The notes beneath the pieces are model-generated. The model worked only from the letters and a program-made list of their open reading frames with translations. It had not been told where the DNA came from and made no database searches. The position numbers were made by a program, and so were the translations under genes. Shown piece by piece: positions 26,495 through 26,795 of a stretch of 26,795 nucleotides of DNA. Every line of letters begins with the position of its first letter. The first letter of the stretch is position 1. The stretch spans positions 1 to 26,795 of the forward strand of contig JAAVXQ010000033.1 in the NCBI GenBank assembly GCA_022790685.1, read 5' to 3'. The DNA comes from Clostridia bacterium. Lineage in GTDB: Bacteria > Bacillota > Clostridia > TANB77 > CAG-508.

Positions 26495-26523
26495 TTGACA
26501 AAATATACATTTAATAGTATAAT
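26495..26523 (+). promoter_or_regulatory. Near-perfect consensus sigma-A promoter for the YabE-like gene
   Basis: TTGACA (26495-26500), exactly 17 bases, TATAAT (26518-26523). The -35 starts on the base after the htpX stop codon. It is the strongest promoter match in the window. Confidence 0.9.
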
Positions 26524-26555
26524 TGCATTGTCACTTTATAAGGAGGGGGCAATTA

Positions 26556-26795
26556 ATGAAAACAGATGAAAAATTATCTATTAAGATAATTAGAAGAGTT
26601 GTTTGCGTAAGTATCATTTTAATTTCTTTATTTACAATAGGAGTTATGGCATCAAGATCAGAAATTAATTATGTTGATATAATATTTCCAGATAATACTA
26701 AAATAACTGTTATGACATCTAGTGTATCAGTATCAGATATATTATCTGAAAATCATATTTTAGTATTACCAGATGAAGAAGTTTACCCAAAAGAA
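26556..26795 (+). CDS. N-terminal part of a YabE-like DUF348 cell-wall protein (runs off the end)
   Basis: The ATG at 26556 has the strong site AGGAGGGGG eight bases upstream; the 80 visible codons run open to the window edge. A signal anchor (VVCVSIILISLFTIGVM) is followed by a DUF348-type start: a strand, a TVMTSS turn, then VSVSDILSENHILVLPDEEV. In known proteins (YabE, Rpf-like) DUF348 repeats precede G5 and 3D domains and the proteins act on peptidoglycan; those parts would lie beyond the window. The identification rests on one partial domain. It has a consensus promoter of its own, suggesting high expression. Confidence 0.75.
   Translation, partial: MKTDEKLSIKIIRRVVCVSIILISLFTIGVMASRSEINYVDIIFPDNTKITVMTSSVSVSDILSENHILVLPDEEVYPKE

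Overview
The window is a strongly AT-rich piece of a spore-forming Clostridia-type Firmicutes genome, probably from a gut or rumen lineage. The evidence is a SpoIIE phosphatase gene, LemA/HtpX and YabE-type genes, Gram-positive ribosome binding sites (GGAGG), heavy AGA/AAA/GAA codon use, cohesin/dockerin modules and several very large sortase-type surface proteins. All recognised genes lie on the + strand. No tRNA, rRNA, CRISPR, insertion sequence, phage gene or integrase was seen.

Region 1 (1-13010) is a surface-protein locus. It opens with the C-terminal end of one large wall protein, ending in a TPPTG sorting-like motif. A 705-base gap follows, holding a terminator, a possible 34-codon gene, a sigma-A-type promoter and a long hairpin-rich leader. 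Then comes a two-gene operon of giant proteins. The 1741-residue protein has DUF11-like and SdrD-B-like domains. The 2210-residue protein looks like a thioester-isopeptide-sortase adhesin: a candidate Cys-Gln thioester head, four Cna-B-like repeats, two SdrD-B-like modules and a TPPTG anchor.

Region 2 (13011-19850) is housekeeping and sporulation. spoIIE stands alone between terminators. A tight four-gene operon follows: a membrane-anchored WG-repeat protein, an unrecognised membrane protein, acpS and tatD. tatD carries a one-base frameshift.

Region 3 (19850-24760) holds a two-gene non-catalytic cohesin/dockerin system. A secreted 1143-residue leucine-rich-repeat protein ends in a type I-like dockerin. 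The next gene encodes a small protein with one cohesin domain, an Asn/Glu/Lys tetrapeptide stalk and an LPKAG wall anchor. The simplest reading is that the anchored cohesin holds the LRR protein on the cell surface. The leader of the LRR gene shares two sequence blocks, at nearly the same spacing, with the leader of the giant-adhesin operon 19 kb away, which suggests joint control of two surface systems.

Region 4 (24760-26795) holds lemA and htpX, each with its own promoter, and then a near-perfect consensus promoter driving the start of a DUF348 (YabE-like) cell-wall protein that runs off the end.
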